A stretch of DNA of 64,000 nt from Kosakonia sp. SMBL-WEM22 (GTDB lineage: Bacteria > Pseudomonadota > Gammaproteobacteria > Enterobacterales > Enterobacteriaceae): the NCBI RefSeq assembly GCF_014490785.1, contig NZ_CP051488.1:310001-374000 (forward strand), given 5' to 3'. Under the pieces are notes generated by a model. That model was not told where the DNA came from and searched no databases. It saw nothing but the letters and a program-made list of their open reading frames with translations. This document shows positions 60,884 to 64,000 of the stretch, in pieces (positions within the stretch are counted from its first letter, which is position 1; every line of letters starts with the position of its first letter). The position numbers were made by a program, and so were the translations under genes.

Positions 60884-64000
<3,117 letters not shown>

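Overview
The window is a chromosomal segment of a member of the Enterobacteriaceae. Gene content and protein similarity to E. coli (soxRS, pdeC, ghxP, yjcE, actP-yjcH-acs, gltP, fdhF, yhgN, asd, glgBXCAP) make this firm. The GH18 chitinase, the Rhs cassettes and the GH105 locus fit Kosakonia/Enterobacter-like genera, but the genus cannot be settled from sequence alone.

Region 1 (1-20.4 kb) is an accessory array. Direct-repeat fragments of the GC-rich Rhs core (ending in the DPxGL...NPxxxxDPLGL hinge) are each followed by a different AT-rich C-terminal toxin domain (CT) and a cognate-looking immunity gene. I label these modules A to L. Several modules end in a similar hairpin terminator followed by an opposite-strand symE-like remnant. 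Recognisable CTs are REase-7-like (A), ParB-like (B and J), EndoU (C), PD-(D/E)xK-like (F), AHH (G) and HNH/SHH-like (H). Most modules lack the Rhs 5' part, so they look like silent cassettes that could be expressed only after recombination with a full-length rhs gene, which would lie outside the window. Most toxin halves carry frameshifts, often in homopolymers, or nonsense codons, while nearly all immunity genes are open. The array ends in immunity-like genes without Rhs cores and a NADAR-domain gene.

Region 2 (20.5-27 kb) holds an exported chorismate mutase, a small membrane peptide, a GH18 chitinase with FnIII and chitin-binding domains, a frameshifted helical-repeat gene, a SulP transporter, an inositol-phosphatase family gene and yjcB. 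Region 3 (27.7-42.7 kb) is the E. coli 92-minute cluster: pdeC, soxS/soxR with its operator, a GST, ghxP, yjcE, a Gfo/Idh/MocA oxidoreductase (not at this position in E. coli), the acs-yjcH-actP acetate operon and gltP. A 206-bp unit joining a REP element to the oxidoreductase 3' end is tandemly triplicated there. Region 4 (42.8-49 kb) looks like an uronate-oligosaccharide locus: a LacI regulator, an MFS transporter with two in-frame amber codons, a large (alpha/alpha)-barrel-like protein and a GH105 hydrolase. Region 5 (49.2-53.2 kb) holds selenoprotein gene fdhF with SECIS and a sigma-54 promoter, an orphan OmpR-type regulator and seven tandem 114-bp REP units. Region 6 (53.2-64 kb) is the E. 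coli 77-minute cluster yhgN, asd, glgBXCAP (glgP runs off the end).

The most unusual items are the slippage-decayed Rhs array (including a toxin and immunity gene fused by one extra G), the doubly amber transporter, the two REP-associated tandem amplifications, and the junction between regions that are far apart in E. coli.
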